Positions 27,085 through 36,621 of a stretch of 64,000 nt of DNA are shown here, piece after piece. The notes beneath the pieces were generated by a model that was not told where the DNA came from, did not search any database, and saw nothing but the letters and a program-made list of their open reading frames with translations. The translations under genes and the position numbers were made by a program. Source of the DNA: Streptococcus suis (GTDB lineage Bacteria; Bacillota; Bacilli; Lactobacillales; Streptococcaceae); contig JAKTNK010000002.1 of assembly GCA_029593465.1 (NCBI GenBank), forward strand, positions 66,438-130,437, in the 5' to 3' direction. Every line of letters starts with the position of its first letter. Position 1 is the stretch's first letter.

Positions 27085-27194
27085 GCTATTAGCAATTAAA
27101 ACGCTAAACATCAGTGGGGACTGTACTATAAAAGAATTTGCCGTAAGGGACTTCATCCTCTTGAGTGAGTCTTTTATTTTGCTGATGAAAGGTG

Positions 27195-27222
27195 TATAAT
27201 AGAAACTATAAAAACGGTTACA
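27195..27222 (+). promoter_or_regulatory. pflA promoter with downstream cre site
   Basis: -10 TATAAT at 27195-27200; the -35 (TTTTAT at 27172-27177) is poor. ATAAAAACGGTTACA at 27208-27222 matches the CcpA cre consensus WTGNAANCGNWNNCW with one mismatch. It sits just after the start of transcription, where CcpA acts as a roadblock. Confidence 0.7.
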
Positions 27223-27249
27223 TTTCATTTTCAGGTATGGGAGGTTTTG

Positions 27250-28041
27250 ATGACAGAGATTGATTATTCACAAGTAACGGGGATGGTTCACTCAACCGAA
27301 AGCTTCGGCTCTGTTGATGGTCCAGGGATACGTTTTATCATCTTTATGCAAGGCTGTAAAATGCGTTGCCAATACTGCCATAACCCAGATACTTGGCAAA
27401 TGGAAACCAATAATTCTCAGGAAAGAACCGTTGCAGATGTTCTAGCAGAAGCGATGAAATATCGGCATTTTTGGGGGAAAAATGGTGGCATTACAGTTTC
27501 AGGTGGTGAAGCCTTGCTACAAATTGATTTTGTGACAGCCCTCTTTCACGAGGCTAAAAAGTACGGTATTCACTGCACATTGGATACCTGTGCCCTGCCT
27601 TTTCGTGATAAACCTGCCTACCATGAGGTTTTTGATAAGTTGCTTGAGGTAACCGACTTGGTCTTATTAGACATCAAGGCTATCAGACCGGACAAGCATA
27701 AATTGGTCACAGGTCAGTCTAACCGTAATATCTTAGCCTGCGCACGTTATTTATCAGACAAGGGCGTACCGGTTTGGATTCGTCATGTTTTGGTGCCTGG
27801 TTTAACCGATTTTGATGACGAATTGGAAGAGCTGGGGGAATTTGTCAAAACCCTTAAAAATGTTGATAAGTTTGAAATTTTACCTTATCATACGATGGGC
27901 GAATTTAAGTGGCGTGAGCTGGGCATTCCATATAAGCTAGCGGGCGTCAAACCACCGACTAAAGCACGCGTGCAGAATGCCAAAGACATCATGGAAACAG
28001 AAACCTACACCGACTATCTCAAGCGGATGCAGGGTGCTTAG
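27250..28041 (+). CDS. pflA: Pyruvate formate-lyase activating enzyme
   Basis: A 263-aa radical SAM enzyme that puts the glycyl radical on pyruvate formate-lyase for mixed-acid fermentation without oxygen. The [4Fe-4S] motif CKMRCQYC spans residues 36-43 (C-x3-C-x2-C), and GSVDGPGIRFIIFMQGC precedes it. ATG 27250 has GGGAGG 5-6 nt upstream. A cre site in the leader suggests CcpA control. pfl itself is not in the window. Confidence 0.96.
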   Translation: MTEIDYSQVTGMVHSTESFGSVDGPGIRFIIFMQGCKMRCQYCHNPDTWQMETNNSQERTVADVLAEAMKYRHFWGKNGGITVSGGEALLQIDFVTALFHEAKKYGIHCTLDTCALPFRDKPAYHEVFDKLLEVTDLVLLDIKAIRPDKHKLVTGQSNRNILACARYLSDKGVPVWIRHVLVPGLTDFDDELEELGEFVKTLKNVDKFEILPYHTMGEFKWRELGIPYKLAGVKPPTKARVQNAKDIMETETYTDYLKRMQGA

Positions 28042-28137
28042 AGGATTAGCTTCATTTGGCTAAGGACGAAGTGTGTTGGTAGATAGAAAGACTTATGATA
28101 TAATGAAGAGAAATTTGAAAACAAAAGAGGTATAAAC

Positions 28138-29073
28138 ATGACGACAGTTTTAGTTTTTGGTCACCAAAATCCTGATACAGATGCCATCGCATCGTCTTAC
28201 GGCTGGGCTTACTTGGAGCGCACAGCTTTCGGTCGTGATGCCGAAGCAGTAGCCCTTGGAGAACCTAATGAAGAAACAGCTTTTGCCCTAAATTACTTTG
28301 GTGTAGAAGCTCCGCGTGTGGTAACATCAGCTAAAGCAGAAGGTGCTAAACAGGTTATCTTGACAGACCATAATGAATTCCAGCAGTCTATCTCTGATAT
28401 TCGTGATGTTGAAGTGGCTGCGGTTATTGACCACCACCGTATTGCTAATTTTGAGACTGCTAACCCTCTTTACATGCGTTTAGAGCCCGTTGGTTCGGCC
28501 TCATCAATCGTTTACCGTGCAGCTAAGGAGAATGATGTGACCTTACCGAGAGAGGTTGCGGGACTCTTGCTTTCTGGCTTGATTTCGGATACCCTTCTGT
28601 TGAAATCTCCAACAACACATGCGTCAGATCCTGAGGTTGCTAAAGAATTGGCAGAGTTAGCTGGTGTTGATTTAGAAGAGTACGGCTTGGAATTGCTTAA
28701 GGCAGGAACAAACCTTGCTAGCAAATCAGCAGCAGAGCTTATTGACATTGATGCGAAAACCTTTGAGCTGAATGGACACGCTGTTCGTGTGGCTCAGGTT
28801 AATACTGTTGATATTGCTGAAGTGTTGAATCGCCAAGCAGAGATTGAAGCGGCCATCTCAGAAGCTATTGCGAGCCAAGGGTATTCAGACTTTGTTTTGA
28901 TGATTACGGATATCCTCAATTCGAATTCTGAAATCTTGGCACTGGGTTCCAATATGGACAAGGTCGAAGCAGCCTTTGGTTTTAAACTAGAAGACAATCA
29001 TGCCTTTTTACCCGGAGCAGTGTCTCGTAAGAAACAGGTCGTGCCACAACTGACAGAAAGTTTTAACGCTTAA
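28138..29073 (+). CDS. ppaC: Manganese-dependent inorganic pyrophosphatase
   Basis: A 311-aa family II pyrophosphatase that splits PPi to phosphate. The DHH-type metal motifs are GHQNPDTDA (about 8-16), TDHNE (about 80) and DHHR (about 98-101), and the C-terminal DHHA2 part ends in [11 protein letters not shown] single gene with its own promoter (TATAAT about 40 nt upstream) and terminator. Confidence 0.97.
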   Translation: MTTVLVFGHQNPDTDAIASSYGWAYLERTAFGRDAEAVALGEPNEETAFALNYFGVEAPRVVTSAKAEGAKQVILTDHNEFQQSISDIRDVEVAAVIDHHRIANFETANPLYMRLEPVGSASSIVYRAAKENDVTLPREVAGLLLSGLISDTLLLKSPTTHASDPEVAKELAELAGVDLEEYGLELLKAGTNLASKSAAELIDIDAKTFELNGHAVRVAQVNTVDIAEVLNRQAEIEAAISEAIASQGYSDFVLMITDILNSNSEILALGSNMDKVEAAFGFKLEDNHAFLPGAVSRKKQVVPQLTESFNA

Positions 29074-29085
29074 TTATCCTAACCA

Positions 29086-29116
29086 AGCAGAGAGTCGGCA
29101 AGCTCTCTGTTTTTTT
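29086..29116 (+). terminator. Intrinsic terminator after ppaC
   Basis: CAGAGAG/CTCTCTG stem, 8-nt loop, TTTTTTT tail. Confidence 0.9.
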
Positions 29117-29203
29117 AGGTGGCTAACGTGACGATAATCTCAATAAAAGAGAAGTCCTTGCTGTATGAGAGATACCTTTCTATTCAAAGAATACCGTGAT
29201 TGC

Positions 29204-29252
29204 AAACAGTCATCCCAGTTTTACCTCAGGAGGTATCTTGGGATGACTGTTT
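29204..29252 (-). terminator. Hairpin terminator at the end of the fhu operon
   Basis: AAACAGTCATCCCA pairs with TGGGATGACTGTTT (14 bp); an inner CCTC/GAGG stem extends it. It overlaps the last bases of fhuG. Confidence 0.75.
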
Positions 29253-30258
29253 AGTTGATAGAAACCCTGCTCATTAGGTAGAGAAAATACGGAGCTCCGA
29301 TAAGAGTGACAACAATGCCAGTAGGAATGCCTGTACCAACCAGTAGCAATCGTCCAATCGTATCTGCAATGAGCAGTAATATCATACCGAGCATGAGAGC
29401 ACTGGGGATGGTGATGTGGTGATCACTGCCTAATAATTTTCTGGTAATGTGACCAGCAACCAGTCCGATAAAGGTGATATTGCCAATAAGCACAACACTA
29501 AGTGAGGCCAAGGCTGTTGATAGGATGAGGATGATGAGGCGTTGTTTTTGCAAATGCAATCCAAGTGCAAGAGCAGTCTGCTCATTGAGATTCATGATGT
29601 TTAGTGACTGACTTTGTGTGTAAGTTAGTCCCCAGAGTAGGAACAAAATAGGAGCGAACAAGAGAATTTTTGACCAGGACCCTCCAGAAATACTGCCACT
29701 TAGCCAGCTCACGATGAAACCTACCTTAAAATGATCAATATTAGAAATGAGTGTTATCATAAGACCAGATAGCATGCTAGACATACCAATGCCAGCAATG
29801 ATAAGACGAGTTGGGCTGATGCCATGATTTTTCTTACGGGAAATGAGGTAAACCAGCATAATGGTTCCCATTCCTCCCAGCATGCCTAAAAAAGGCATTA
29901 TGGCCATGGTCTTGATATCCGATAAGTCGAAAAATCCAACAACCAAGGCAACCACCAACCCCGCTCCTGCATTGATACCAAGAATACCAGAATCTGCCAG
30001 AGGATTTTTAGTGAGGTTTTGCAGCAATAATCCTGATAGTGCTAAGGAACCACCTCCTAGAAGACAGGCTAGTATTCGAGGTAGGCGTATTCGAGTCACG
30101 ATTAGGGAAACGTTGTCTGAAGCTCTGCCAGTTAAGACATCAAGCACGTCAAAGAGCGAGTAGCGGGCATACCCAACTGAAAGTGCTAATAAGATGAGGC
30201 TACTCAGGGATAAAGCGAGTATTATCAAAATGAGTCTTGTACGTCTAGCTTGTATCAT
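29251..30258 (-). CDS. fhuG: Siderophore ABC transporter permease FhuG
   Basis: A 335-aa FecCD-type permease with about nine to ten membrane segments. Typical parts are RLPRILACLLGGGSLALSGLLLQ, NPLADSGILGINAGAGL and VAGHITRKLLGSDH. With FhuB it forms the channel for ferric hydroxamate siderophores. The ATG start overlaps fhuB by 4 nt. Last gene of fhuC-fhuD-fhuB-fhuG. Confidence 0.9.
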   Translation of the reverse strand: MIQARRTRLILIILALSLSSLILLALSVGYARYSLFDVLDVLTGRASDNVSLIVTRIRLPRILACLLGGGSLALSGLLLQNLTKNPLADSGILGINAGAGLVVALVVGFFDLSDIKTMAIMPFLGMLGGMGTIMLVYLISRKKNHGISPTRLIIAGIGMSSMLSGLMITLISNIDHFKVGFIVSWLSGSISGGSWSKILLFAPILFLLWGLTYTQSQSLNIMNLNEQTALALGLHLQKQRLIILILSTALASLSVVLIGNITFIGLVAGHITRKLLGSDHHITIPSALMLGMILLLIADTIGRLLLVGTGIPTGIVVTLIGAPYFLYLMSRVSIN

Positions 30259-31274
30259 GATAGGTACCTCCCTCGTCTAATGAGCCATAAGAACCAAGGT
30301 AAGCCAAGGACAGACACAATAGCCCCGATAGGTGTCTCTGATGGCGGATTCATCAGCCGTGAAGCAATATCAACCCAGAGCAAAAAAATGGCACCAAGGT
30401 ATGCCGATAGAGGAAGAATCAGGCGGTAATCTTTAGGCACAAAGAGTTTGACCAGATGAGGGATGATAAGACCGACAAATGCAATTGACCCAACCATGGC
30501 AACTGCCCCTGAAGACATTATCAGCACAATCGTGAGTAGCAAGACAGTCATCAGGAAGGTTTCTTGCCCCAGAGATTTGGCAACTGTCTCATTTAAGCTA
30601 AGAATGGTGAGCTGATGTGCGAAGAGTTGTGCCAGCAATAAGCCTACACTGATGATTGGGATGATAATGACAAGCATGGCCCAGTTGATTTGGGCTAGCC
30701 CTCCAGCCTGCCAGCCAATAACCGTTGTTTCCAAGTTAAAGAAGATGGTGATTGCCTGACCGATGGCAGAAAATAGTGTTGAAACCATAGCTCCTGCTAA
30801 AATCAACCGTAGCTGATTGTAGCCTTTTCCTTTCTGATAAGAAAGCAGAAAAACCATGATAGCTGCTAGGGTAGAGCCTAATAAACAAATGAGTAAAATG
30901 TTTAGATAATGCAGATTGCCAATCAATGCGTAAGCCATAATCAAGGCTAATCCCGCCCCGGAATTGATCCCTAACAGTCCAGGATCTGCAATCGCATTGC
31001 GTGTGATGCCCTGCATCAAGGCTCCTGCTTGCGCCATTGCAGCACCAACGAATAAGGCAGCAATCATCCGCGGGAGTCGAATATCAATAATGATGTCTTG
31101 TGCCTTGGAGTCTGTGAAGGGGTGGTGTAAAACAGTTATTAGTTCTTGATTGGAAAAGGTCATTGCACCAAAGCGTAATCCGACATAAGAACCTAAGAGG
31201 AGTAGCAGAGTTAGCATGAAAAAAACAAGCCAAATGATTTTTGGCTTATTTTGTTGAAGCTTTAAGGGTATCAT
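30255..31274 (-). CDS. fhuB: Siderophore ABC transporter permease FhuB
   Basis: A 339-aa FecCD-type permease, paralogue of FhuG (RLPRMIAALFVGAAMAQAGALM, NAIADPGLLGINSGAGL, GLIIPHLVKLF). I chose ATG 31274 (MIPLKLQQ) with AAAGG 6 nt upstream; the longer frame would overlap fhuD. It lies 10 nt after the fhuD stop. Confidence 0.9.
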   Translation of the reverse strand: MIPLKLQQNKPKIIWLVFFMLTLLLLLGSYVGLRFGAMTFSNQELITVLHHPFTDSKAQDIIIDIRLPRMIAALFVGAAMAQAGALMQGITRNAIADPGLLGINSGAGLALIMAYALIGNLHYLNILLICLLGSTLAAIMVFLLSYQKGKGYNQLRLILAGAMVSTLFSAIGQAITIFFNLETTVIGWQAGGLAQINWAMLVIIIPIISVGLLLAQLFAHQLTILSLNETVAKSLGQETFLMTVLLLTIVLIMSSGAVAMVGSIAFVGLIIPHLVKLFVPKDYRLILPLSAYLGAIFLLWVDIASRLMNPPSETPIGAIVSVLGLPWFLWLIRRGRYLS

Positions 31275-31284
31275 AGTTGCCTTT

Positions 31285-32235
31285 CTATGGGTTATTGACT
31301 TTCTCAACAGCCTCTTTGAAAGCATCTAGTTGCAAATCAAGAGACATGGGATCAGCAAAGTAAAAGAGATTGTAGTCAACATCTAAGACATGCCCAGCTT
31401 TAACGGCAGGAATGTTTTTCCAAACATCGCTTTCTTTTAGCGAAGCAGCGGCTTTTTGGTTGTCAGCATTAACATTGACAAGGGCGTAATCGCCGATGTA
31501 ATCTCCGATAACCTCTTGAGAAACATTGAACCAACCTTTTTTGAAGACGTTTTCCCTTACTTTTGATGGTGCTTGATAGCCTAATGCTTGATACACGAGT
31601 TCACTTCCTCGACCAAATTCCTTACCATAGAGGTAGATATTTTTGTCATAAAAATCCATGACCGTGAAGGTCGTATCAGGAGATAGGGTGTTTGCTAATG
31701 CTTTTTTAGCTTTTAGTACCTTTTGGTCCCAAGCCTTACGCCAAGCGGTTGCTTCTTTTTCTTTGTTGAAGACTTGTCCAAATTGATTGAGGACTTGCAG
31801 GTAATCACTAGCACCAAACTCGATGGACAAAACAGGAGCAATTTCTTTAAGTTTGTCAATATTTTCATCAAGTGAGAACACAATGATCAGATCTGGTTCT
31901 TGTGCAGCGATGGCCTCTGTATCGCCAGAAGTCAACTGGGGCAAGCCTTTCAGTTGTTCACCAAAAGCAGGGCTATTTTTTTCCAAATCAAGGGAATAAG
32001 AAGAAACGTTGACCCCTAATTTTAAGAGGTAACCAGTGTAGGAGTAAGCCAGATTGACGACCTTCTTAGGGTTTTCAGGAATCTTACCATAGTAGGTAAA
32101 TCCTTTGATTTTAGGCATACGTGATATTTCGGTTGAGCTTTGCTTGCCGGTATCGGTTTGAGAGGAGCCACAAGCGACTAGGAAAAGACTAGCCAAGGCG
32201 AGCAAACACAGCGTTAAACATTTTTGAAGTTTCAT
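31285..32235 (-). CDS. fhuD: Siderophore-binding lipoprotein FhuD
   Basis: A 316-aa surface lipoprotein. The signal peptide ends in lipobox LVAC with the cysteine at about residue 22, processed by Lgt. The periplasmic-binding-protein fold (class III) includes KVVNLAYSYTGYLLKLGV and QEPDLIIVFS. It captures ferric hydroxamates such as ferrichrome and passes them to FhuBG. It overlaps fhuC by 4 nt. Confidence 0.9.
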   Translation of the reverse strand: MKLQKCLTLCLLALASLFLVACGSSQTDTGKQSSTEISRMPKIKGFTYYGKIPENPKKVVNLAYSYTGYLLKLGVNVSSYSLDLEKNSPAFGEQLKGLPQLTSGDTEAIAAQEPDLIIVFSLDENIDKLKEIAPVLSIEFGASDYLQVLNQFGQVFNKEKEATAWRKAWDQKVLKAKKALANTLSPDTTFTVMDFYDKNIYLYGKEFGRGSELVYQALGYQAPSKVRENVFKKGWFNVSQEVIGDYIGDYALVNVNADNQKAAASLKESDVWKNIPAVKAGHVLDVDYNLFYFADPMSLDLQLDAFKEAVEKVNNP

Positions 32236-33029
32236 AAGTCCTCCGAAGGTAATAATTGATAACTAAGTAGAATGGGACGCTTTGATATGGGATCATTAAT
32301 GATGTGTGCCTTGATGTGAAAGATGGTCTCGATGCGCTCAGGGGTAATGATATCCTCAACAGTCCCTTGAAAGAGAATCTCTCCCTTTTTCATCGCGATA
32401 ATATGGTCTGAAAAGCGGGCAGAGAGATTCAAGTCGTGAAGAACCATGATAATGGTCTTACCAGATGCTTTATTAAGACGTTCGAGTAATTCTAGAATTT
32501 CTAGTTGATGGTTGAGATCGAGATAGGTTGTGGGTTCATCTAAGAAGATTGTATCGGTATCTTGAGCCAGAGCCATGGCAATCCAGACACGCTGACGTTG
32601 ACCACCGCTCAGACTATCAACCTCACTATTGGCTAAGGTGGTGATTTTAGTCATCTCCATAGCCCAATGAATGCGGCTGCGATCGTGAGGGGTTAGGGTA
32701 CCTAAGTATTTTTGATGGGGAAAGCGCCCATAGGAGACTAATTCGTAAACCGTAATCCCTTCCGTTGCCTCTAGTACCTGAGGGAGCAGAGCGATTTTTT
32801 TCGCGACTTCTTTGGTCGGCAGTGATGCAATCGACTGTCCATCAAGATAGATATGCCCTTGTTGAATCCCTTGGATGCGTGTCAAGGTTTTCAGTAAGGT
32901 TGATTTGCCACAACCATTAGCTCCAATGATAGTGGTGATTTTCCCCTCTGGTAGGTGGACCGAGAGGTCTTTTAAAATCGGCTTCAGGTCATAGGCAACA
33001 GCGATACGACTAGCTCTTATCTCTGACAC
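32232..33029 (-). CDS. fhuC: Siderophore ABC transporter ATPase FhuC
   Basis: About 265 aa. Walker A is GANGCGKST (about 40-48), the ABC signature LSGGQRQR, Walker B TIFLDEPT. It powers FhuBG. I chose GTG 33029 with GGAG 8-9 nt upstream; 41 extra in-frame codons upstream include the TATAAT-like promoter and are unlikely to be translated. First gene of the fhu operon. S. pyogenes literature calls the ATPase FhuA. Confidence 0.9.
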   Translation of the reverse strand: MSEIRASRIAVAYDLKPILKDLSVHLPEGKITTIIGANGCGKSTLLKTLTRIQGIQQGHIYLDGQSIASLPTKEVAKKIALLPQVLEATEGITVYELVSYGRFPHQKYLGTLTPHDRSRIHWAMEMTKITTLANSEVDSLSGGQRQRVWIAMALAQDTDTIFLDEPTTYLDLNHQLEILELLERLNKASGKTIIMVLHDLNLSARFSDHIIAMKKGEILFQGTVEDIITPERIETIFHIKAHIINDPISKRPILLSYQLLPSEDL

Positions 33030-33084
33030 AAATATCTCTCCTTTCCATATGCTGATGAAAGGGATTACTAACAATCCGAGTTTG

Positions 33085-33121
33085 ATTATAGCATAGTAAA
33101 AGGGCTTACAAAAGCCCTTTT
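33085..33121 (-). terminator. murE terminator abutting a fhu promoter
   Basis: AAAAGGGCTT/AAGCCCTTTT hairpin at 33098-33121 on the minus strand, 93 nt after the murE stop. An extended -10 (TGC, TATAAT at 33090-33085) follows within 8 nt, so the -35 position of that promoter falls inside the hairpin. Confidence 0.7.
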
Positions 33122-33171
33122 GTACTGTTTTTAAGGAAAAAATACTTAGCAAGAATCATTCGAAAAAATAG

Positions 33172-33208
33172 CAATAATTGTTATCAAAAAAACTGATAAT
33201 CATTCTTA
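33172..33208. promoter_or_regulatory. Two Fur/PerR-like boxes between murE and fhuC
   Basis: Compared with the 7-1-7 consensus TGATAATNATTATCA: TGATAATCATTCTTA at 33194-33208 has 12 of 14 matches, and CAATAATTGTTATCA at 33172-33186 has 11 of 14, spaced by 7 nt. An iron or peroxide regulator of the Fur family could act here on fhu. They lie about 145-180 nt upstream of fhuC, upstream of the terminator hairpin, so a second promoter may exist. Confidence 0.5.
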
Positions 33209-33213
33209 ATAGC

Positions 33214-34659
33214 TTATAAAAGCGATGCTGCTACGGCTAAATCGCCAGGGTATGGACAGCGTTTACCGGAGATAATTTGATAGGCATCGGCTCCTTTTCC
33301 AGCAATGATAACCGCATCTTCTTGTTTAGCTGTTGTCATCATGGCCTGCTTAATCGCCTGTTCGCGGTCAACGAGAATGCTAACGGGACGGTTGATATGA
33401 CTGGCAATTTCTTCTGAGATGGTTTGAGGATCTTCAAAATTAGGGTCATCAGCTGTGAGTATGACATCGATATCAGGGTACTGGTTAATGACATGACCAA
33501 AGTCTGCTCGACGACTTTCTCCCTTATTACCAGGCGCTCCTAGGATAAGGGTGATGTGACCGGTTTGATGTTGGCTAACGACATCGAGGAGTTTCATCAA
33601 GCTATCGCCATTGTGAGCGTAATCCACAAATACTTTAGCACCATTGGCTTGCGTTAAGACTTCCATACGACCAGGGACATTGGTTTCCGCAATCCCTTGA
33701 TGAATATCTGCTAAACTAGCTCCCAGCCGCTGACAGGCTAATCCAGCAGCGATAGCATTTTCTTGATTGAACGATCCGATGAGCTGGATGTCGTAGTGTC
33801 CAGCTAGTTTACCAGTCACATCGAACGAAAAGGCCGTGCTCTTTTGGATAGCATTATCTGTATTTGGGCCGAAGAAATCATGAGGCAGTTGGGCCACTTG
33901 CTCTTTGACCACTTGAAAATGATCCATGGCGCTATTGACAACAACAGCCTTGCTATTTGCCAGTAATAGGCGTTTGTGATAAAAATAATCTTCAAATGTC
34001 GGGTGCTCAATAGGTCCGATATGATCGGGACTGATGTTAAGAAAGACACCAACATCAAAGGTTAGTCCATAAACACGCTTAACCAGATAGGCCTGACTAG
34101 ACACTTCCATAATCAGGTGAGTCATGCCATTAGCGACCGCTTGCGCCATCATTTTAAACAAATCAAGGCTTTCAGGTGTGGTTAGACTTGATTTGAAGAA
34201 GGTCTGACCATCTAAGGTGGTGTTCATGGTTGATAACATGGCTGGTCTATGGGATTGTTTTAGGATATGGTAAGCAAAATAAGCAGCCGTGGTTTTACCT
34301 TTTGTTCCTGTAAAAGCAAGGAGTTGCAAGTCATTTTGAGGGTAATTATAGAAAGCCATTGCTACCAAACTCATGGCTTGTTTGATATCTGTGACAAGGA
34401 TGGCTGGAATTCCGACTTCGTAATCAATCTCTGAAACATACCAGCCCAAACCTTGAGCGATAGCTTGTTCTAAAAAATCGACCTTAAAAGAAGCGCCTTT
34501 AGCAAAAAATAAGGTCTTGGCATCACAATCACGGCTATCATAGCTAAGAGTGTCAAAGGTAACATCTTGCCAATCATAGTAGTAGCCATTTGGATGGCTA
34601 ATCTGTCGGTAGTTATGGTCGTTTTTTAAAATCTCTAATACGGTTTCTATTTGCATCAT
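33214..34659 (-). CDS. murE: UDP-N-acetylmuramoyl-tripeptide synthetase (L-lysine type)
   Basis: A 481-aa Mur ligase that adds L-lysine to UDP-MurNAc-L-Ala-D-Glu in the cytoplasm. The ATP loop is [10 protein letters not shown] (about 117-126). The amino-acid recognition site reads DDPNFEDP rather than the DNPR of diaminopimelate enzymes, which fits a lysine-type wall. Two adjacent ATG codons (34659, 34656) are possible starts; neither has a strong RBS. Divergent from the flippase gene. Confidence 0.93.
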   Translation of the reverse strand: MMQIETVLEILKNDHNYRQISHPNGYYYDWQDVTFDTLSYDSRDCDAKTLFFAKGASFKVDFLEQAIAQGLGWYVSEIDYEVGIPAILVTDIKQAMSLVAMAFYNYPQNDLQLLAFTGTKGKTTAAYFAYHILKQSHRPAMLSTMNTTLDGQTFFKSSLTTPESLDLFKMMAQAVANGMTHLIMEVSSQAYLVKRVYGLTFDVGVFLNISPDHIGPIEHPTFEDYFYHKRLLLANSKAVVVNSAMDHFQVVKEQVAQLPHDFFGPNTDNAIQKSTAFSFDVTGKLAGHYDIQLIGSFNQENAIAAGLACQRLGASLADIHQGIAETNVPGRMEVLTQANGAKVFVDYAHNGDSLMKLLDVVSQHQTGHITLILGAPGNKGESRRADFGHVINQYPDIDVILTADDPNFEDPQTISEEIASHINRPVSILVDREQAIKQAMMTTAKQEDAVIIAGKGADAYQIISGKRCPYPGDLAVAASLL

Positions 34660-34745
34660 ATCTCTATTTTAGTCCTATGGCTATGGTTTTACAAGTCTTA
34701 GGCAAAAGTTTATAATAAATTGAACACTATTTAGAAGGGTTAGTT

Positions 34746-36380
34746 ATGTCTGAAAGCAAACCAAAAGTCTCCCAGCAGGAGCAGATGATGCGAGGAACAG
34801 CTTGGTCCGCAGCCGGCAACTTCATTAGCCGTCTCTTAGGAGTGGTCTATATCATTCCTTGGTATCTTTGGATGGGCCAGCACGCTGATGAGGCCAATGC
34901 CCTATTCACCCAAGGTTATAATATCTATTCGCTTTTTTTATTGATTTCGACTTCGGGCTTGAATGTGGCTGTCGCCAAGCAAATTGCCAAATACAATGCC
35001 ATGGATAAGCAAGCTGAGACCTTACAGCTGATTCGTGAGTTTTTAAAGCTCATGCTGTTTTTAGGACTCCTTAGTGCAGGGATTATGTACCTATTATCAC
35101 CTGTCATCGCTAACCTATCGGGTGCTGGTAGTGAGTTGATTCCTGTTATTCGCAGTCTGTCCTGGTCAGTTTTAATTTTTCCTGTGATGAGCGTGATTCG
35201 AGGGGTTTTTCAAGGTCATAATGACCTGGCTCCGTTTGCTAAGAGTCAGGTGGCTGAACAGCTGATTCGTGTGATTTGGATGCTGTTAACGGCCTACTTT
35301 GTGATGCAAATAGGCTCTGGGAATTATGTGACAGCAGTTACGCAGTCAACATTTGCAGCCTTCCTAGGTATGCTTGCTAGTATGGCTGTTCTCGTTTATT
35401 ACCTGGCTAAAGCCAATCTTTTAAAGCCGCTCTTTTTTGACCGCCACAAAGATATTACGGTTGATGCCAAAGCTCTGCTTGTCGAGACCTTAAAAGAAGC
35501 TATTCCTTTTATTATTACTGGCTCAGCCATTCAGGTCTTTAGTCTGATTGATCAGTTTTCCTATGTTCCTTTTATGAAAGTGATAACTACTTATAACCGG
35601 TCTGATTTGTTGGTTCAGTTTGCCTATTTTGCCTCTAACCCTAATAAAATTGTCATGCTGATGGTCTCTGTGGCGGGCTCAATCGGTGGTGTTGGGATTG
35701 CTCTCCTTACAGAAAACCATGTCAAGAAAGACATGATAGCAGCAGCTCGTCTCATCACGAATAACTTACAAATGCTTTTCATGTTTATCATGCCTGCCAT
35801 TGTGGGAATCCTGATTTTAGCTAAACCTGTCTATACGATTTTTTACGGGGCACCTAGCCCTATGGCGCTCGGTTTGTTTGTGGCAGCCATGATACAAACC
35901 TTATTTTTAGCCTTGTATATCATGCTTTCGCCCATGCTTCAAGCCATGTTTGAAAATCGTAAAGCCATGCGTTATTTTGCTTATGGCTTAGTGACTAAGG
36001 TTATTTTGCAACTGCCTTTGATTTACCTCTTTCATGGCTATGGTCCTTTGATAGCAACCTCAATAGCTTTAGCCGTGCCTATTGCGCTTAGCTATCATCG
36101 CTTGGAAGACCTAACGCCCATAAATGCCCTGGGATTGAGCCGACGCTTGCAGTTAATTAACTTAATGACCGTCCTGATGGCATTGCCTGTGGGGCTGGTG
36201 ACTCTGGGGTTAGGAATGTTCCTTAATCCGGCGAGTCGTCTTCATAGTGTCCTTTACGTGATAATCGTTGGAGGCGTTGGTATCTTAAGCTATGGCTATA
36301 TGTCGTTAAAAACAAGAATGCTAGATAAACTTATCGGCGGTCGTGCCCATCGTCTTCGTGAAAAATGCCGTATTTCTTAA
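34746..36380 (+). CDS. MurJ/YtgP-type lipid II flippase (polysaccharide biosynthesis family)
   Basis: A 544-aa MOP-superfamily protein with about fourteen membrane segments. The start region RGTAWSAAGNFISRLLGVVYIIPWY and VIRGVFQGHNDL are typical of the YtgP branch of MurJ-like flippases. It likely flips lipid II or a related undecaprenyl-linked precursor; in S. pneumoniae the YtgP homologue is the essential MurJ. It is divergent from murE, an arrangement that groups cell-wall genes. Substrate assignment is by family only. Confidence 0.88.
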   Translation: MSESKPKVSQQEQMMRGTAWSAAGNFISRLLGVVYIIPWYLWMGQHADEANALFTQGYNIYSLFLLISTSGLNVAVAKQIAKYNAMDKQAETLQLIREFLKLMLFLGLLSAGIMYLLSPVIANLSGAGSELIPVIRSLSWSVLIFPVMSVIRGVFQGHNDLAPFAKSQVAEQLIRVIWMLLTAYFVMQIGSGNYVTAVTQSTFAAFLGMLASMAVLVYYLAKANLLKPLFFDRHKDITVDAKALLVETLKEAIPFIITGSAIQVFSLIDQFSYVPFMKVITTYNRSDLLVQFAYFASNPNKIVMLMVSVAGSIGGVGIALLTENHVKKDMIAAARLITNNLQMLFMFIMPAIVGILILAKPVYTIFYGAPSPMALGLFVAAMIQTLFLALYIMLSPMLQAMFENRKAMRYFAYGLVTKVILQLPLIYLFHGYGPLIATSIALAVPIALSYHRLEDLTPINALGLSRRLQLINLMTVLMALPVGLVTLGLGMFLNPASRLHSVLYVIIVGGVGILSYGYMSLKTRMLDKLIGGRAHRLREKCRIS

Positions 36381-36555
36381 GATGGTTGGATTACTATCTA
36401 ACCTTTGAGTTGATAAATCAGAGATGCTTCATCAATAATCACTCAGCTGATAGAATAAAGAACGGCTTATAGCTGCCAATAGATAGCAACTAGTAAACGG
36501 ATTCTATTACTAAAGTATTTCTGCAAAAAGAATCCTTTTGCTAAGCTCTTTTTTC

Positions 36556-36590
36556 AAATCTTCCCCTCGTGGAAGATTTTTTGATATAAT
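36556..36590 (+). terminator. Terminator fused to the upp -10 box
   Basis: AAATCTTCC/GGAAGATTT hairpin with TTT tail at 36556-36582; TATAAT starts two bases later at 36585-36590. The -35 region of the upp promoter must lie within the hairpin. Confidence 0.7.
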
Positions 36591-36621
36591 AAATAAAAAC
36601 AATAGAAAGTGGTTTCAAATC

